Below, piece after piece: positions 18,588 through 27,394 of a DNA stretch of 64,000 bases (position 1 is the first letter of the stretch; the number at the start of each line of letters is the position of its first letter). This DNA comes from Streptomyces camponoticapitis (lineage in GTDB: Bacteria; Actinomycetota; Actinomycetes; Streptomycetales; Streptomycetaceae). Where the stretch lies: assembly GCF_014646115.1 (NCBI RefSeq), contig NZ_BMMV01000007.1:307852-371851 (forward strand), written 5' to 3'. Made by a program: the position numbers and the translations under genes. Under the pieces are notes generated by a model, which was given only the letters and a program-made list of their open reading frames with translations, had not been told where the DNA came from and searched no databases.

Positions 18588-19403
18588 TCAGCCGGCGCGT
18601 GCGGCGGGCGTACCCGTTACGGTCTCCGGTCCCTGCCCGGCGGCCTGTCCGCCCGCGGGACGCAGGACGCGCTCCGCCAGCGCGCCGAAGATCAGCCCGA
18701 AGGCCGTCCACAGCAACGCCTGCACACCCAGGGAGGCCAGCCTGAACTCCCAGAGCAGCGCGGCCGGGAAGGTCTCCTTGACCGCGTCGGTGTTGGCGGG
18801 CAGCAGCAGACAGGCCAGGGCCATGACCACCGCATAGCCGCCGCCCGCGGCGACGGTCGCGTTCCAGTTGCCGAGCGTCGGCGCGAGCCGGCGACCGGCG
18901 ATGACGGCGGTCACGGCGACCAGCACGCTGAGCACGATCATCAGGAAGAAGAGCGTCGTGCGCTTGCCGATGGTGTCGGGATTGCCCACGGCGGGTGGCG
19001 TCGCGGGGTATTTGAGGAACGGCACGAGATAGACGGTGGTGAAGGCGGCGCCCGCGACCAGCGCGGCCGTCGCCCGGGGGCGGAGCCGGCCGACCCGGCC
19101 CAGACAGATGGCGAAGGCCAGGGAGGCGATGCCGCCCAGGGCCACTCCGTAGACGAGGACGCCGGTCGCGAGACCGAAGGTCGACTGGACCGGCCGCGTG
19201 ACCAGTTCCTCCTCTTCCTCGGCGGGCGCACCCGCCGCGCCGTCGTGTTCGTGCGCCGGCGCGGACTGCGACTCCTCCAGGGCGATGGAGGAGTCGATGG
19301 ACGGCTCCCCCACCACGTAGGCGAGCGCGAAGGCGAGGAGCCCCGCGACGACGCCCGCGATCATGCCGCGGACCAGAAGGGTTCTGACGGTGGACGTCTG
19401 CAT
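18588..19403 (-). CDS. cbtA: CbtA family putative cobalt transporter subunit
   Basis: This 271-residue membrane protein has about five hydrophobic segments, the first being GMIAGVVAGLLAFALAYVVG. An acidic/His-containing loop near residue 45 (APAHEHDGAAG) is the typical CbtA layout. It follows cbtB on the same strand, and the pair lies behind a cobalamin riboswitch. That supports cobalt uptake for B12 synthesis, although direct transport evidence for this family is limited. Confidence 0.85.
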   Translation of the reverse strand: MQTSTVRTLLVRGMIAGVVAGLLAFALAYVVGEPSIDSSIALEESQSAPAHEHDGAAGAPAEEEEELVTRPVQSTFGLATGVLVYGVALGGIASLAFAICLGRVGRLRPRATAALVAGAAFTTVYLVPFLKYPATPPAVGNPDTIGKRTTLFFLMIVLSVLVAVTAVIAGRRLAPTLGNWNATVAAGGGYAVVMALACLLLPANTDAVKETFPAALLWEFRLASLGVQALLWTAFGLIFGALAERVLRPAGGQAAGQGPETVTGTPAARAG

Positions 19404-19439
19404 GGTGATGTTCTCCGAGGGTGACCTCCGTCCGTGAGA

Positions 19440-19676
19440 TCAGTGGCAGGGGAAGCCGAGCAGATGACGGCCGTCGTGCACCCACTCGTGCACACCCGCC
19501 CCGGAGAACACCGACGTCGCGCCCTGTTCGGCACCGACGAAGTACAGCAGCACCAGCATCAGCGTGCCCACGAAGACCGCCCAGGGCAGAACCGCCCGCA
19601 GGGGCAGGGGAGTCAGGGGCGATATCGCTGATCCGGCGGATGAAGAAACGGCCGGGGGCACAATGGACTCAGCCAC
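19440..19676 (-). CDS. cbtB: CbtB family protein (single membrane helix, His-rich C-terminus)
   Basis: This 78-residue protein has one membrane helix (VLPWAVFVGTLMLVLLYFVG) and the CbtB metal-binding-type tail VHEWVHDGRHLLGFPCH. It starts at GTG 19676 with AAGGAGG seven bases upstream. It is the first gene after the cobalamin riboswitch and is followed by cbtA. Confidence 0.85.
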   Translation of the reverse strand: MAESIVPPAVSSSAGSAISPLTPLPLRAVLPWAVFVGTLMLVLLYFVGAEQGATSVFSGAGVHEWVHDGRHLLGFPCH

Positions 19677-19704
19677 GGCACAACCTCCTTGGGAACTCGC
19701 GTCC

Positions 19705-19853
19705 CGTTCAGTGGAGCTCGCACGACGACCATCGGGTCTGACTCACCGGGCCGCCTCGCCGCGCGTACGCGGTGGCTGCTCGGCATACAGTGGCGCGACC
19801 GTGCCGGAATCTCACCGGACTTCCGTCTTGCCGTCGTGATATCGACGTGAACG
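19705..19853 (-). ncRNA. Cobalamin (B12) riboswitch upstream of cbtBA
   Basis: On the minus strand the sequence holds the B12-box elements: GGAAGTCCGGTGAGATTCCG, then GGTCGCGCCACTGTATGCC, then GTGAGTCAGACCC. The outer ends CGTTCA and TGAACG can form the closing P1 stem and define the limits given. A hairpin at 19691-19705 sits between the aptamer and the cbtB ribosome site (19684-19690), a layout suited to control of translation or termination by adenosylcobalamin. Exact edges are approximate. Confidence 0.85.
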
Positions 19854-19981
19854 TACCGCGATCGGGCAGGTGGGCCAAGAGGGCGACCGGCCCGGCGCCC
19901 CCGACACGGGCCTCCGGCGGGCGGCGCGGGAGTTGAACGGCACGGGCGGTGCCCCGTGAACGTACGACCCTGGAGAGCCCG

Positions 19982-20581
19982 ATGACCACACGCGTGACGT
20001 TGATCTCACCGGCGCTCAGCACCGCCCTGCGCGAGGCGCGTTTCGCCGACGGACCGCTGGACGCGACCGGCCTGCGGCAGGCCGAGGCCGTACGGGGCGC
20101 GCACGCCGTCGTCGAGCAACGCGCCACCGCGGACCGGGTGTTCGCGTCCCCCTCGGTGCGCTGCCGTCAGACGGCGGAGGCGCTCGGTCTGGTCGCGGAG
20201 CCCCTGCCCGAGCTGCGCACCTGCGCGATGGGCCGCTGGCGCGGGAAGCGGCTGGACGAGGTCAGCGCCACCGACCCGCAGGCGGTGGCCGCCTGGCTGA
20301 GCGACCCGACGGCGGCGCCGCACGGCGGGGAGTCGCTGAAGGCGCTGCACAGCCGGCTCGGCCACTGGCTCGACGCGCTGGGCACCGACGCGCGCCGCGA
20401 ATCGGCGCGCGTCCTCGCGGTGGCCGAGCCCGATGTCGTACGGGCGCTGACCGTGCACGCGATCGGCGCGCCGACGCAGGTGTTCTGGCGCATCGACGTA
20501 CAGCCGCTGACGGTCACGGAGTTGAGCGGGCGCAACGGCCGCTGGAATCTGCGCAGCGGCCGTCCCCTGCACGGCGGTTGA
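19982..20581 (+). CDS. Histidine-phosphatase-fold protein lacking the catalytic motif
   Basis: This 199-residue protein looks like the histidine phosphatase superfamily in the middle (FASPSVRCRQTAEAL, then PHGGESLKALHSRLGHWL). The N-terminal RHG motif is replaced by ISPA (VTLISPALSTA), and the second catalytic histidine, normally in SHG, is replaced in LAVAEPDVVRAL. It is probably not a phosphatase. It is divergent from the riboswitch-controlled cbtBA genes, which suggests a link to cobalt or cobamide metabolism. Confidence 0.75.
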   Translation: MTTRVTLISPALSTALREARFADGPLDATGLRQAEAVRGAHAVVEQRATADRVFASPSVRCRQTAEALGLVAEPLPELRTCAMGRWRGKRLDEVSATDPQAVAAWLSDPTAAPHGGESLKALHSRLGHWLDALGTDARRESARVLAVAEPDVVRALTVHAIGAPTQVFWRIDVQPLTVTELSGRNGRWNLRSGRPLHGG

Positions 20582-20611
20582 TCCGAAGGACCCGGTGTGG
20601 AGGGCGCGCGG

Positions 20612-21631
20612 TCACGCCGCCGCGGCCGGTCCCACCAGTTCGCCGAGCACGTCCTCCATGGTCACGAAGCCCAGCACGGTGCCCGCCTCGCCCGTCACGG
20701 CCGCGAGGTGGCTGTCGGCCGCCCGCAGCGCGGTGAGCGTGTCGTCCAGCGGGGTGTCGATCCGGACCCGCGTCACCGCGTGCAGGGTCGAGCGCGGAAA
20801 CGGCTTGGTCCGGTCGGCGACGCCGAGGGTGTCCTTGATGTGCAGATAACCCAGGACGGCGCCGGCGGGCCCGGTGACCGGTATCCGCGAGAAGCCGGCC
20901 GACGACGCGATCCGCTCCAGTTGCTCCGGCGTCACCCGGTGGTCGACGGTGACCATCCGGCGCAGCGGTACGAGGAGTTCGCCGACCGGGCGGGTGCCCA
21001 GCTCAAGGGCGTCCCGCAGCCGTTCGCCGTCGGCCGGTGAGAGCAGCCCCGCCTCGCTGGAGACGGCGACCATACGGGCGAGTTCGTCGTCGTTGAAGAC
21101 GGCGGCGACCTCGTTTTTTGGCTCCACCCTGAGCAGCCGGAGCAGGATGTTGGCGAACGCGTTGATGCCGAAGACCAGCGGACGCAGCGCGCGCGTCAGC
21201 GCGACCAGCGGGGGACCGAGCAGGAGCGCGGTCCTGGCGGGCGCGGCGAGCGCGATGTTCTTCGGGACCATCTCGCCGAACAGCATGTGCAGATAGGTGG
21301 CCACGGTCAGCGCGATCACGAACGCGATCGGGTGCACCAGGGCCTCGGGCACCCGCGCCGCCTCGAAGCCGGGCTCCAGCAGATGCGCGATGGCCGGCTC
21401 GGCCACGGCGCCGAGTACCAGCGAGGAGACGGTGATGCCGAGCTGGGCCGTGGCCATCATGGCCGACAGGTGTTCCAGCCCGTACAGCACCGTGTGGGCC
21501 CGCTTGTCGCCCTTGCGGGCGTGCGGCTCGATCTGGCTGCGGCGGACGGCGATGAGGGCGAACTCGGCGCCGACGAAGAAGGCGTTGGTCAGCAGCGTCA
21601 GTGCGCCGATGACGAGTTGCAGAGTAGTCAT
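20612..21631 (-). CDS. DUF21/CBS-domain membrane protein (CNNM/CorC-like), short form
   Basis: This 339-residue protein has an N-terminal DUF21 membrane domain (QLVIGALTLLTNAFFVGAEF) with three to four helices. A pair of CBS motifs follows (RRMVTVDHRVTPEQL, GYLHIKDTL, FVTMEDVLGELV). It ends soon after the second CBS motif and lacks the C-terminal CorC_HlyC domain of its neighbour. Such proteins are linked to magnesium or cobalt efflux. The ATG at 21631 overlaps the upstream paralogue stop (ATGA). Confidence 0.85.
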   Translation of the reverse strand: MTTLQLVIGALTLLTNAFFVGAEFALIAVRRSQIEPHARKGDKRAHTVLYGLEHLSAMMATAQLGITVSSLVLGAVAEPAIAHLLEPGFEAARVPEALVHPIAFVIALTVATYLHMLFGEMVPKNIALAAPARTALLLGPPLVALTRALRPLVFGINAFANILLRLLRVEPKNEVAAVFNDDELARMVAVSSEAGLLSPADGERLRDALELGTRPVGELLVPLRRMVTVDHRVTPEQLERIASSAGFSRIPVTGPAGAVLGYLHIKDTLGVADRTKPFPRSTLHAVTRVRIDTPLDDTLTALRAADSHLAAVTGEAGTVLGFVTMEDVLGELVGPAAAA

Positions 21632-23046
21632 CGGGCTTCTCCGGCGTACTGGCGCGAGGGGTTGTCGGTGTCGGGCGCGGGATGTGCGCGGGCCGTTCCG
21701 GGCTTGGGCAGCCGTCCGTTGACCGGGGGCGGCTCCGCGACGGCGCGCGCCGGCTCGGTGACGCGCACGCGGTCCGCGCGGTGGTGCTCGATGTCCAGGA
21801 CATCCAGCCGCCATCCGTCCAGCTCGACGGTGTCGCCCTCGACGGGAATGCGCGCCAGGCGCGTCGCGACGAGTCCGGCGACGGTCTCGTACGGTCCCTC
21901 CGGGGCGACCAGTCCGATCCGGGCCAGCTCGTCGATCCGTACGCTGCCGTCCGCCTCCCAGGTCGCGAGCCCGGCCTCGTTCGGCGGGGCGGGCAGCAGG
22001 TCGGGGGTCTCGGCGGGGTCGTGCTCGTCGCGCACCTCGCCGACGACCTCCTCGACGATGTCCTCCATGGTGGCGACACCGGCCGTGCCGCCGTACTCGT
22101 CGATGACGACGGCCATCGTGCGCGAGGCACGCAGCCGGTCCAGCAGCCGGTCGGCGGTCAGGGTGTCGGGCACCAGCAGCGGCTCGCTGGCCAGCTCGGT
22201 GACGGCCACCCGGGCGCGCCGCTCCGGGTCCAGGGCGAGGACGTCACGGATGTGGACCGTGCCGATCACCTCGTCCAGGGTGTCGCGGTAGACGGGGAAG
22301 CGGGAGAGGCCGGTGGCGTACGTCAGGTTGGCCGCGTCGGCCGCTGTCGCGCCGGCCTCCAGCGCCTGGACGTCGATACGGGGCGTCATCACGTTCTCGG
22401 CGGTCAGCTCGCCGAGGCGCAGGGTCCGTACGAACAGCTCGGCCGAGTCCTGCTCCAGCGCGCCCTCGGCGGCGGAGTGCCTGGCCAGGGAGATCAGCTC
22501 GTCCGGGGTGCGGGCGGAGGCCAGCTCGTCGGTGGGCTCCAGGCCCATTCGCCGGACAAAACGATTCGCCGTGCTGTTGAGATGCCGGATGAGCGGGCCG
22601 AAGGCGGCGGTGAAGCCGCGCTGGGGGCCCGCGACGACCTTGGCGACGGCCAGCGGCCGCGAGATCGCCCAGTTCTTGGGAACCAGCTCGCCGATGACCA
22701 TCAGCACGACCGTGGAGATCACCACGCCGAGGACGGTGGCCACGACCGAGGCGGCCGAGCCGAGGCCGACGGCCTTCAGCGGCCCGCGCAGCAGTACGGC
22801 CATGGACGGCTCGGCGAGCATGCCGATGACCAGCGAGGTGACGGTGATGCCGAGCTGGGCGCCGGACAGCTGGAACGTGAGCCGCCGGACGGCCTTCAGT
22901 GCGCCTTCGGCGCCGCGCTCACCGGCGGCGGCGGCGCGCTCCAGGCTGTCGCGCTCGACGGTGGTCAGCGAGAACTCGGCGGCCACGAAGACGGCGCAGG
23001 CGAGGGTCAGCCCGAGAGCGATCAGGAGAAGCAAGGTCTCGGTCAC
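21628..23046 (-). CDS. DUF21/CBS/CorC_HlyC membrane protein
   Basis: This 472-residue protein has a DUF21 membrane domain (LLLIALGLTLACAVFVAAEF), two CBS motifs (VMTPRIDVQALEAG, GTVHIRDVLALD, TMEDIVEEVVGE) and a C-terminal CorC_HlyC domain (about 350-440). The family is often named hemolysin-like, but better-studied members affect magnesium or cobalt efflux. It starts at GTG 23046. It forms a two-gene operon with the shorter paralogue. Confidence 0.88.
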   Translation of the reverse strand: MTETLLLLIALGLTLACAVFVAAEFSLTTVERDSLERAAAAGERGAEGALKAVRRLTFQLSGAQLGITVTSLVIGMLAEPSMAVLLRGPLKAVGLGSAASVVATVLGVVISTVVLMVIGELVPKNWAISRPLAVAKVVAGPQRGFTAAFGPLIRHLNSTANRFVRRMGLEPTDELASARTPDELISLARHSAAEGALEQDSAELFVRTLRLGELTAENVMTPRIDVQALEAGATAADAANLTYATGLSRFPVYRDTLDEVIGTVHIRDVLALDPERRARVAVTELASEPLLVPDTLTADRLLDRLRASRTMAVVIDEYGGTAGVATMEDIVEEVVGEVRDEHDPAETPDLLPAPPNEAGLATWEADGSVRIDELARIGLVAPEGPYETVAGLVATRLARIPVEGDTVELDGWRLDVLDIEHHRADRVRVTEPARAVAEPPPVNGRLPKPGTARAHPAPDTDNPSRQYAGEAR

Positions 23047-23318
23047 CGTGCCACCCCCGCTCCGCCGGTCTGATGGTGCGGAGAGGAACTGGCACGGCTG
23101 GTACTAGGAGGCTCCATCGTGGAACTGCTGCTTCCTTCTTGGTCGGTCGGGTGTCCCCGCCGTGATCGGCCAGGAGGGACGGAATCATGGTAAAGGAATG
23201 GCAAATGGAATGGGAGTGGCCAGAACGGTGACCAAGAGTGACTGAGGTCACTCCGCCGGTGCGGCGGGTCACGGGCGGCTCCGACAGCTCGGACAGCTCC
23301 GTCCGCCCAGGACATCGC

Positions 23319-23714
23319 TCAATGGCGCTCGCGCCACTCGGCGGCGATCTCCTCGATGTCGTACGGCTTCTTGTTCAGCGGCGGCCCGGCGGGCGGCCTG
23401 GCGATCGCGGCGCGGATCCTCTCGTTGATGTCGGTGATGATCCGCCGCGCCTGCGCCTCCGAAGCGGCCTCGCGGGCGGCGACGACCGCGTCCTCGACCT
23501 CCTTACGGAGCATGAGCGTCGGCGGCAGGTAGGAGATTCCCTCCCGCTCCATCTTTCCCTTGATCCACCAGAGTTCGTCGTACGGGGCGTCCACGGACGG
23601 CAGCGGCTTACCGGCACCCGGCAGATCGTCGAAGGCGCCGCGCTCGGCCGCCTCACGGATCTGCCGGTCCACCCATGTCTCGAAGGTGATGCCGGGTGGC
23701 TTGCGCTCGGTCAT
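23319..23714 (-). CDS. DnaJ-homologue DUF1992 family protein
   Basis: This 131-residue protein has the DUF1992 signature (ERKPPGITFETWVDRQIREA, AFDDLPGAGKPLP, then NEWW-like DELWWIKGKM). The family is named DnaJ homologue subfamily C member 28 but lacks a J domain; its function is unclear. The ATG at 23714 has GAGGAGG eight bases upstream. Confidence 0.85.
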   Translation of the reverse strand: MTERKPPGITFETWVDRQIREAAERGAFDDLPGAGKPLPSVDAPYDELWWIKGKMEREGISYLPPTLMLRKEVEDAVVAAREAASEAQARRIITDINERIRAAIARPPAGPPLNKKPYDIEEIAAEWRERH

Positions 23715-23807
23715 CGTGCGGCCTCCTCTTCCACCATGGCCCGGGGCCCGGGGCGCCGGAGCGTGGGCCCCTTCCATAGTGCCTGGGGTACGGGCGCGCC
23801 GGAATGC

Positions 23808-24899
23808 TCAGAAGTCCTTCGCCGGCCAGTCCAGCAGCCGTGCGCCGATCACGGCCGTCTGGAGCGTGTAGCGGTGGAACGGCTCCGCCGGGTCCGACCC
23901 GGTGAGCTTGTGTATGCGCTCCAGCCGGTACGTCAGCGCGCGCACGCTCAGATTGAGCCGCCGCGCCGCCTCCGCGCCCACACACCCCGCGTCGAAGTAC
24001 GCCGTCAGCGTCTCCAGCAGCGGTCGGGCGCCGCCGCGCGCCTCCTTCAGAGGACCGAGCGCGCTGCGTACGAGATCGGTCAGCGCCTCCCGGTCCCGGC
24101 TCAGCACCGGGTAGACCAGCAGATCGTCCGCGCGGAGCACCGGCTCGTCCAGTCCCATCCGGTCGGCGAGGTCGTGCGCGTTCAGGGCTTCCTCGTAACT
24201 CTGCACCACCCCGCCCGCGCCCGGGTGCGCGCGCCCGATGGCGACCCGCCCGCCGTCCGTCGCCGCGTGCGCCTGCTTGGCGAAGTAGGTGAGTACGTCC
24301 CCCTGGTCGGCGGGCGCGACGCAGATGAGCCGCCCGTCCTTGGTGGTCAGCAGGATGCGGCGGTCACCGAAGCGGGAGACGAGGGCGAGTTCGATACTGC
24401 GGGCGGCGGGGTCCGTCTCCGCGTACGCGGCCTCCCCGACGGCCACGGCCACCGCGTGCGCGTGGGAGAGCTGGAGCCCGAACCGTCCGGCCCGCTCGGC
24501 GAGCCTGCCCAGGTCGCTGCGCCCGTGCAGCAGGTCGTCGATGAACTCGCGCCGGGACGCCTCCTCGCGCCGTACGGCGATCCGCTGGGCCCGCTCGTAG
24601 CCCTCGGCGAACGCGTCGACGGCCTGCTCGACGGCGGCGAGGACGCTGTCGGCGGACGCCGCACTCGCCGACGAGACGGGCCAGGCGGCGCGGGTGGCGG
24701 TCAGATGCCGGCTGACGAGTGCCCGCAGGCCGTGCCCGGCCTCGGCGGCCTGCTCGCCCAGTGCGCGGCGCGAGTCGAGTTCGTCGCGGGTGAGGCGGCG
24801 CCCGGTCACCGAGACGTCGGAGAGGATCCGGTCGTAGCCGGTCAGGTACTCCGCGAAGGGCCCCTGGTCCGTGGGCCGGCCTGTCGTCTGATCCGCCAT
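23808..24899 (-). CDS. PucR/CdaR-type transcriptional regulator
   Basis: This 363-residue protein has a variable N-terminal half, a GGDEF-like middle region (VAVGEAAYAETDPAARSIEL onward) and a C-terminal PucR-type helix-turn-helix (LLETLTAYFDAGCVGAEAAR, then LNLSVRALTYRLERIHKLTG). The target is unknown. I chose the ATG opening MADQTTGRPTDQ because the longer frame upstream is basic shadow sequence. Confidence 0.85.
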   Translation of the reverse strand: MADQTTGRPTDQGPFAEYLTGYDRILSDVSVTGRRLTRDELDSRRALGEQAAEAGHGLRALVSRHLTATRAAWPVSSASAASADSVLAAVEQAVDAFAEGYERAQRIAVRREEASRREFIDDLLHGRSDLGRLAERAGRFGLQLSHAHAVAVAVGEAAYAETDPAARSIELALVSRFGDRRILLTTKDGRLICVAPADQGDVLTYFAKQAHAATDGGRVAIGRAHPGAGGVVQSYEEALNAHDLADRMGLDEPVLRADDLLVYPVLSRDREALTDLVRSALGPLKEARGGARPLLETLTAYFDAGCVGAEAARRLNLSVRALTYRLERIHKLTGSDPAEPFHRYTLQTAVIGARLLDWPAKDF

Positions 24900-25228
24900 C
24901 TGGGCCCCCGGCTTCCTGATCTGTCCTGACGCGTTCTTAACGCGGGTGCCACCCAGCTTGTCAGAGCCGGATTCGGCGACGGCACCCGGCATTAAGGACG
25001 CGTAAAGATTGCCGGGATCCGGCAGTGCGCGCACAGCCCCTCGGGTGACAGGATCGGACCACGGAAAACGGGGGACGGATTCCGGTGCCGGAGTGCGCGC
25101 ACTCGTACTCCGGCATCCGGAGCCGGTCCGACGGCGGCTCGTACGGATCGCGTGACTCGTACGGCCGCCGCTCACTGCCCGCCGTACGTTTCCCCCGCCG
25201 GACCGGCCGCGCCACACACGGTCCGGGG
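24900..25228. other. Intergenic region without a gene
   Basis: About 330 bp upstream of the PucR gene hold no convincing coding sequence. An imperfect palindrome TGCCGGGATCCGGCA is at 25010-25024 and could be an operator. The less G+C-rich stretch near 24985-25010 may contain the promoter of the PucR gene. Confidence 0.4.
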
Positions 25229-25807
25229 CTACGCGCCGGCAGCCGGACGCCACCGCGGATCGCGGCCCGTCACGGCCAGCAGCGAATCGAAGGGCGTCGC
25301 GTCCTCGCCCACCGGCACCGGCTCCCCGAAGACACCCATCGCGCGAGCCGTCGGCGCCAGCGCCGCGAACCCGGCGCCGAGCGCCCGTACGACGGCGGCG
25401 TCCGGCTCGTAACGCTGGCCCGTCGCGCGGGCCACGTCCCAGGAGTGCACGGTCAGATCACCGAGTGCCATCGCGCCGACGGTCCGCGCGGGCATGTTCA
25501 TCGCGCCCGTCAGGCCCTCTTCCGCCCCCGGCGCGCCCCATGCCTTGATCAGTCCGGCGATCTCGGCGGCGAAGCGGTCGTCACGGTCCTCCGCCAAGCG
25601 CTCGGGCGCGGCGCCGAAGTCGGACTCGCCCTTGGCGGCCAGCGCCTGGAAGTTGACGATCACCTGGAAGAGGTGGTCGAGCAGCCCGTGCACGTCGTAC
25701 TCGGCGCACGGGGTCGGTTCGCCGAGCTGGTCGTCGCGTACCCCGCGCAGCACCGGGAGGGCGTCGGCCGCGGCCGTTTCGAGGAGGGTGCAGATCTTGT
25801 CGTCCAT
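25229..25807 (-). CDS. TIGR03086-type metal-binding / mycothiol-dependent maleylpyruvate isomerase-like protein
   Basis: This 192-residue DinB-fold protein has LGEPTPCAEYDVHGLLDHLF near the N-terminus, with a His in DHLF, and LGDLTVHSWDVARATGQ later. These are the two His regions of the TIGR03086 family. The reaction is unknown. The start at 25807 (MDDKICTLLE) fits the family. It is divergent from the AraC gene, only 62 bp apart. Confidence 0.8.
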   Translation of the reverse strand: MDDKICTLLETAAADALPVLRGVRDDQLGEPTPCAEYDVHGLLDHLFQVIVNFQALAAKGESDFGAAPERLAEDRDDRFAAEIAGLIKAWGAPGAEEGLTGAMNMPARTVGAMALGDLTVHSWDVARATGQRYEPDAAVVRALGAGFAALAPTARAMGVFGEPVPVGEDATPFDSLLAVTGRDPRWRPAAGA

Positions 25808-25869
25808 GCCTCCGACGCTAGGGACGGCGCCCCGGCGCGTATTGAACAAACGCGACATAGGATCCGGCC

Positions 25870-26682
25870 ATGGCAGCTCCACGGCGCGACACGCGAGGCA
25901 TCGTCGACGCCTCCGGGCTCTTCGCCCGGGTCGATTTCCGCCGCCGTCTGCCGGCGCCCGAGCTGCGCCGGTACGTGGAGTCGTACTGGCTGATCGACTG
26001 GGACCTGTCGGAGCCGTACGCCTCCCATGTCGTGCCGCACCCCTCGGTGAACGTGGTCTTCCAGCGGTTCGGCACGGCGCCGCCCTGGGGTGAGGTCGCG
26101 GGTATCGGCCTGGAGCTGTTCACGCAGAAGCTGGAGGCGGACGGCCGGGTGTGCGGGGTGAAGTTCCGCCCCGGCGGCTTCCGGCCCTTCGCCCCCGCGT
26201 GGCCGGTGTCCGAGTGGTCGGGGCGGCGGGTGCCGATCGCCGAGGTGCTGCCCGGGACGGACGCCGGCGTCGTCGCCGCGATCCTGGATCCTCCTGAGGA
26301 GGACGCGCGGGTCGCCGCGCTCGACTCGTATCTGCTGGGTCTGGGCGCCCGGCCGGACCCGCAGGCGGACGAGGCGATGAGGGTGGTCGGCCTGCTCGGT
26401 GCGGACCGTACGATCCGGCGGGCGGCGGAACTGGCGTCGGCGGCCGGTCTTTCGGTGCGGTCGTTGCAGCGGCTGTTCGCCACGTACGTGGGGGTCGGAC
26501 CGAAGTGGGTCATCCTCCGCCACCGTATCCACGAGGCGCTGGAGCGGGCCGAGGCCGAAGAGGAGCTCGACTGGGCCGGGCTTGCCGCCGAGTTGGGCTA
26601 CAGCGACCAGGCGCATCTGGTGCGGGACTTCACGGCGACGGTGGGCGTGCCGCCGACGGCGTACGCGCGCGCGGTTCAGTAG
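25870..26682 (+). CDS. AraC family transcriptional regulator
   Basis: This 270-residue protein has an N-terminal sensor region of the DUF6597 type (ELRRYVESYWLIDWDL, SHVVPHPSVNVVF). The C-terminal AraC DNA-binding domain contains AAGLSVRSLQRLFATYVGVG and LAAELGYSDQAHLVRDFTAT. It is divergent from the TIGR03086 gene, which is a likely target. Confidence 0.88.
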   Translation: MAAPRRDTRGIVDASGLFARVDFRRRLPAPELRRYVESYWLIDWDLSEPYASHVVPHPSVNVVFQRFGTAPPWGEVAGIGLELFTQKLEADGRVCGVKFRPGGFRPFAPAWPVSEWSGRRVPIAEVLPGTDAGVVAAILDPPEEDARVAALDSYLLGLGARPDPQADEAMRVVGLLGADRTIRRAAELASAAGLSVRSLQRLFATYVGVGPKWVILRHRIHEALERAEAEEELDWAGLAAELGYSDQAHLVRDFTATVGVPPTAYARAVQ

Positions 26683-26701
26683 GCCGCTTCCGCGGGTCGC
26701 C

Positions 26702-27343
26702 TCAGTGGGTGCCGGTCGCGGCGACCACGCCCAGGCCGTGCGCGGCGGCGTACCGGAGCACCCGCAGCGGCCCGGCCAACAGCCCGGCCGTGTCGAACTC
26801 CCCCTCCGGCGCGTCCGTCATGGCGTACACCCACGCGTCGATACGGGCCAGCACCTCGGTACGCCGCTGTCCCGTCACGGCCAGCACGGACTCGGCGCCC
26901 GGGAGCACGGCCCGCACCTCGTCGGCAGTGAGGAGGAAGTCCCCGAACCAGCCCGGGAGTTGGGCGGACGCCTCGGCGCCGAGGCCGTGGTGGAGCGCGG
27001 TCGCCGGCTCCCCCTTCCGTACGGCCTCGACGAACAACCCGTCCGGATCGCTCCCCTGGGCGGCCGCGTGACGCAGCAGATCCGTCGCCGCGTCCTTCAT
27101 GGCGGCCACGGCGGGCGCGGTGGGGCCGCCGCCGCGCGCGAACGCGGCGAAGCGGTGCGCGGCGGGGGTCGGTTCCGGGGTGAAGTACGGCTCGCGGTCG
27201 CCGCCGCCCAGCCACCAGCGCAGATCGTCGGCGCAGCCGTCGGGGACGGTCCAGGTCTCGTCGAGATGGGCGAACCTGCGCGGCAGGGCGACGACCTCGG
27301 CGTCGGGTACGGCGCCGACGGACCAGACCCCGGTGTAGCTCAC
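26702..27343 (-). CDS. Hypothetical protein
   Basis: This 213-residue protein starts at GTG with a GGGAGG ribosome site nearby. It is soluble, with no signal or membrane segment. Features include WTVPDGCADDLRWWLGGG and a C-terminal helical stretch. No family is recognised. It converges with the AraC gene and is divergent from the acetyltransferase gene. Confidence 0.65.
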   Translation of the reverse strand: MSYTGVWSVGAVPDAEVVALPRRFAHLDETWTVPDGCADDLRWWLGGGDREPYFTPEPTPAAHRFAAFARGGGPTAPAVAAMKDAATDLLRHAAAQGSDPDGLFVEAVRKGEPATALHHGLGAEASAQLPGWFGDFLLTADEVRAVLPGAESVLAVTGQRRTEVLARIDAWVYAMTDAPEGEFDTAGLLAGPLRVLRYAAAHGLGVVAATGTH

Positions 27344-27394
27344 GCGACCGCACCTCCCCTGGCGTTGTCAGTGCCTCGATCTACAGTCGGTTCC

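Noticed and set aside
23187..23231. A 14-codon plus-strand frame rich in Trp (MVKEWQMEWEWPER) with AGGAGGG eight bases upstream.
   Set aside because: It resembles an attenuator leader peptide, but no plus-strand gene follows. The A/T-rich stretch is better explained as the promoter region of the minus-strand DUF21/CBS operon.
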